Assembly: GCA_947441895.1 (NCBI GenBank)
Contig: CANEUT010000067.1
Span: 1-8,020 of the forward strand
Length of the DNA: 8,020 nucleotides
Source: Rickettsiales bacterium
GTDB taxonomy: Bacteria; Pseudomonadota; Alphaproteobacteria; Rickettsiales; UBA3002
Direction of reading: 5' to 3'
The notes under the pieces were generated by a model, which worked only from the letters and a program-made list of their open reading frames with translations, ran no database searches and had not been told where the DNA came from. Each line of letters starts with the position of its first letter. Positions within the stretch are counted from its first letter, which is position 1. Shown here one piece after another: positions 6,258-8,020 of this stretch. Made by a program: the position numbers and the translations under genes.

Positions 6258-6779
6258 ATGATCGCCCATATGAAACGCATGCTATTACTGACAGCTGTAA
6301 ACGTGTTGCTTTCTACGCACGCTCTGGCAGCGGAGTCAATCCAAGACGATAAACCAGTGCTTTATACAGCATTTAGCCGCACTGCCGAGTCCATCATAGG
6401 TGATATACGGCTTTCCTCAAAAACTATTTATATCCGTCATAAGCGGTATCCCCTGACATTTGTCAAAACCCTTGATCTTGACGAGTTAGATAGCCTGCAG
6501 CCTATTGTCCCGTATTTTAAACGTCCTAATGGCACACTTTATAAAGTCCTTGTCCCTGCGTCCACGAAGCTAGTTAATGGCAATACCATCTGTAGCGAGA
6601 CAAGTGATGCAAAGTGGATAATTGTTTCTACGGAAACAGGAGATGGTATGTTCAAAGAATTATCAGATATGACCTTGATCGTCTTCCAGGGCGAAAACCA
6701 GCCTGTCTTGGAGAAGGAAGCACTATACCATAGCCACGATCTATGCGGCACCTATGGTTATCATAAGGCACTGAGGTAA
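6258..6779 (+). CDS. Small probable secreted protein of unknown function
   Basis: The 173-residue product is not one I can name. It begins with a likely Sec signal peptide: basic MIAHMKRM, a hydrophobic core LLLTAVNVLLS, then THALA with probable cleavage after Ala24. The mature part has only two cysteines, Cys112 (NGNTIC) and Cys163 (DLCGTYGY), suggesting one disulfide in the periplasm. No transmembrane segment or enzyme motif is visible. The pattern GDIRLSS...LVNGNTIC...WIIV...LCGTY resembles small uncharacterised secreted proteins I recall from alphaproteobacteria; this is unverified memory. The gene is visibly more AT-rich than its neighbours and lies on the opposite strand, divergent from tlyA and ending 4 bases from the ispA stop. 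It occupies the slot where dxs is often found. A continuous frame, a good ribosome site and a signal peptide argue that it is real. Confidence 0.75.
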   Translation: MIAHMKRMLLLTAVNVLLSTHALAAESIQDDKPVLYTAFSRTAESIIGDIRLSSKTIYIRHKRYPLTFVKTLDLDELDSLQPIVPYFKRPNGTLYKVLVPASTKLVNGNTICSETSDAKWIIVSTETGDGMFKELSDMTLIVFQGENQPVLEKEALYHSHDLCGTYGYHKALR

Positions 6780-6783
6780 TAAT

Positions 6784-7773
6784 TTAATTTTTCCGCGTTA
6801 CCACGAAGCTTGCCAGCGCCCGCAACTGCTCCGCACGGTGGTCAAACGCGCTGAGATGGTCAATCGCCTGATTGGCCAGCGTGGTTGCCTGTTCGCGCGC
6901 ACGGTCCACACCCAACACCGAAATGAGGGTGGCTTTGCCAGCGGCAGCATCTTTCTTCACGCCCTTACCGGTTTCGGTACGGGTACCTTCCACATCAAGC
7001 AAATCATCCGTAATTTGGAAGGCCAGGCCCATATCATGCGCGTAACGTTGCAGGCGCGCGCGCAATGGCTCGGCCGCTTTACCCAGAATAGCACCGGCTT
7101 CACAGCTCACGGCGAACAGCTCACCAGTTTTTAGGCGCTGCAGACGAATCACTTCATCGGCACTCAAATTCTGATGTTCAGCATCCAGATCCATCATCTG
7201 TCCGCCCACCATGCCGCGCACGCCGGAAGCACGCGCCACCGAACGAATCAGCTCACAGCGCACGTTGGCATCGGCGTGAATGCGTGGATTGGCCAACACT
7301 TCAAACGCATAGGTAAGCAATGCATCACCGGCAAGAATGGCGGCAGCTTCACCGAATTGTTTGTGGCAACTTGGTTTGCCACGACGGAAATCATCATTAT
7401 CCATGGCGGGCAAATCATCATGCACCAGCGAATAGGTGTGCACGAATTCAATGGCGGCAGCGGTCAGCAGCGCAGCATCAGGGTTCACGCCAAACAGCTT
7501 GGCCGATTCCACCGTGAGGAATGGGCGCAGACGCTTGCCGCCGGCCAGTGCGGAATAGCGCATGGCCTCAATTACCTTTGCTTCGCCTTCGGGGGCCACG
7601 CCCACATCTTGCTCTTCCTCACGGCTATGCAGCGAGATGACGCGGTTGGTGACCTGCATGTTGCTGGGCAGCAATTCACCCATAATACGGTCGAGCGTCG
7701 ACGAGGTTTCTGACAAGGAGTGCTGAAGTTTATCTTGCATGGTTTGTCCCGTGGTTGATGAATTATTTTGCAT
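6784..7773 (-). CDS. ispA: Farnesyl diphosphate synthase (short-chain polyprenyl synthase)
   Basis: IspA condenses isopentenyl diphosphate with dimethylallyl and geranyl diphosphate to give the C15 precursor of undecaprenyl carriers, quinones and other isoprenoids. The 329-residue protein has GGKRLRP (78-84), the first Asp-rich motif DDLPAMDNDD (119-128) that binds Mg and the allylic substrate, KTGELF (215-220) and the second Asp-rich motif DDLLD (256-260). YSLVHDDLPAMD closely follows E. coli-type IspA, supporting a C15 product, though chain length is not proven. The N-terminus is about 30 residues longer than in E. coli. A second ATG at 7740 would shorten it by 11 codons, and the choice is open. 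The gene starts 5 bases after the xseB stop, so the two are probably co-transcribed. dxs does not follow it here. Confidence 0.95.
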   Translation of the reverse strand: MQNNSSTTGQTMQDKLQHSLSETSSTLDRIMGELLPSNMQVTNRVISLHSREEEQDVGVAPEGEAKVIEAMRYSALAGGKRLRPFLTVESAKLFGVNPDAALLTAAAIEFVHTYSLVHDDLPAMDNDDFRRGKPSCHKQFGEAAAILAGDALLTYAFEVLANPRIHADANVRCELIRSVARASGVRGMVGGQMMDLDAEHQNLSADEVIRLQRLKTGELFAVSCEAGAILGKAAEPLRARLQRYAHDMGLAFQITDDLLDVEGTRTETGKGVKKDAAAGKATLISVLGVDRAREQATTLANQAIDHLSAFDHRAEQLRALASFVVTRKN

Positions 7774-7787
7774 GGTGATTATTCACC
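7774..7787 (-). promoter_or_regulatory. Small hairpin at the xseB stop / ispA start
   Basis: On the minus strand GGTGA-ATAA-TCACC is a perfect 5-bp stem with a 4-base loop, directly before the ispA ATG. It contains the xseB stop codon, and its 5' arm includes the best Shine-Dalgarno for ispA. Ribosomes finishing xseB would open it, which would couple ispA translation to xseB. The stem is short, so the effect is speculative. Confidence 0.35.
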
Positions 7788-8020
7788 TGTGGTTGAGAAT
7801 TGGGTGGTAGCAATGCTGCCATCGGCCTTCATTTGAATTTGCTCTACCTTCAATTTCGCTTCGTTCAGCTTAGCAAGGCAATGGTCTTTCAAGGCATTAC
7901 CACGCTGATAATCGGCAATGGCTTTATCAAGGTCGCTATTGCCACTTTCCAGCGCCCGCACAATCGCTTCCAGCTCTTTCATCGCGGCTTCAAAACTCAA
8001 AGCGGCAATTTCTTTGCTGA
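7779..8020 (-). CDS. xseB: Exonuclease VII small subunit; 5' end off the right edge
   Basis: XseB is the small helical subunit of exonuclease VII, several copies of which bind the C-terminal part of XseA. The complex degrades single-stranded DNA to oligonucleotides. The 80 visible codons read SKEIAALSFEAAMKELEAIV and continue through RALESGNSDLDKAIADYQRG, the family's two-helix coiled-coil core. A TTG at 8000 could be read as a start, but the frame stays open to the window edge and IAALSFEAAMKELE is the usual family N-terminal context, so the true start is probably just past 8020. The codon crossing the edge ends in TC and so is not ATG. ispA follows closely on the same strand, the usual alphaproteobacterial pair. 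Confidence 0.93.
   Translation of the reverse strand, partial: SKEIAALSFEAAMKELEAIVRALESGNSDLDKAIADYQRGNALKDHCLAKLNEAKLKVEQIQMKADGSIATTQFSTTGE

Noticed and set aside
7174..7713. Open frame of 179 codons antisense to ispA
   Set aside because: It is His- and Gln-rich, lacks family motifs and covers the conserved Asp-rich region of ispA.

Overview
This 8-kb window reads as a normal chromosomal housekeeping segment of an alphaproteobacterium. The evidence is protein-level. The SSB opens and ends like alphaproteobacterial SSBs (MAGSINKVILVGNLGKDPEI, DDEIPF). DapF has the CGNASRC form of the first catalytic-cysteine motif. UvrA has CPVSGFT in its first zinc-finger region. xseB and ispA are adjacent in the usual order. 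I cannot place it more finely. The abundance of palindromic repeats, one of them inside a coding gene, recalls repeat-rich lineages such as Rickettsiales or Holosporales, but that is only an impression.

Layout, left to right. The left edge holds the 5' part of lepA (minus). Then come dapF (minus), ssb (minus) and, divergently, uvrA (plus, 998 codons). tlyA (minus) converges on uvrA. A small AT-rich gene for a probable secreted protein (plus) sits between tlyA and ispA. ispA and xseB (both minus) form a tight pair, and xseB runs off the right edge. No gap without a gene exceeds 300 bases; the longest, between ssb and uvrA, is about 246 bp and holds the two divergent promoters plus a palindromic repeat.

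Gene roles: ssb and uvrA serve replication and nucleotide excision repair. lepA and tlyA act on the ribosome. dapF serves lysine and peptidoglycan synthesis. ispA makes farnesyl diphosphate, and xseB is the small subunit of exonuclease VII. In many alphaproteobacteria the order is xseB-ispA-dxs-tlyA. Here dxs is missing from that slot, and the opposite-strand small gene is there instead.

The most notable content is the set of interspersed palindromic repeats. Four copies share a common architecture (GTCAT... outer ends facing ...ATGAC, often with an AATCCAG/CTGGAT inner boundary). They lie after dapF, in the uvrA leader, inside uvrA and between uvrA and tlyA. The copy inside uvrA is translated in frame and adds roughly 26 residues just before the first zinc-finger region. 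A fifth, unrelated 102-bp imperfect palindrome lies between ssb and dapF. I found no RNA genes, CRISPR array, transposase or prophage, and no convincing new multi-gene system.
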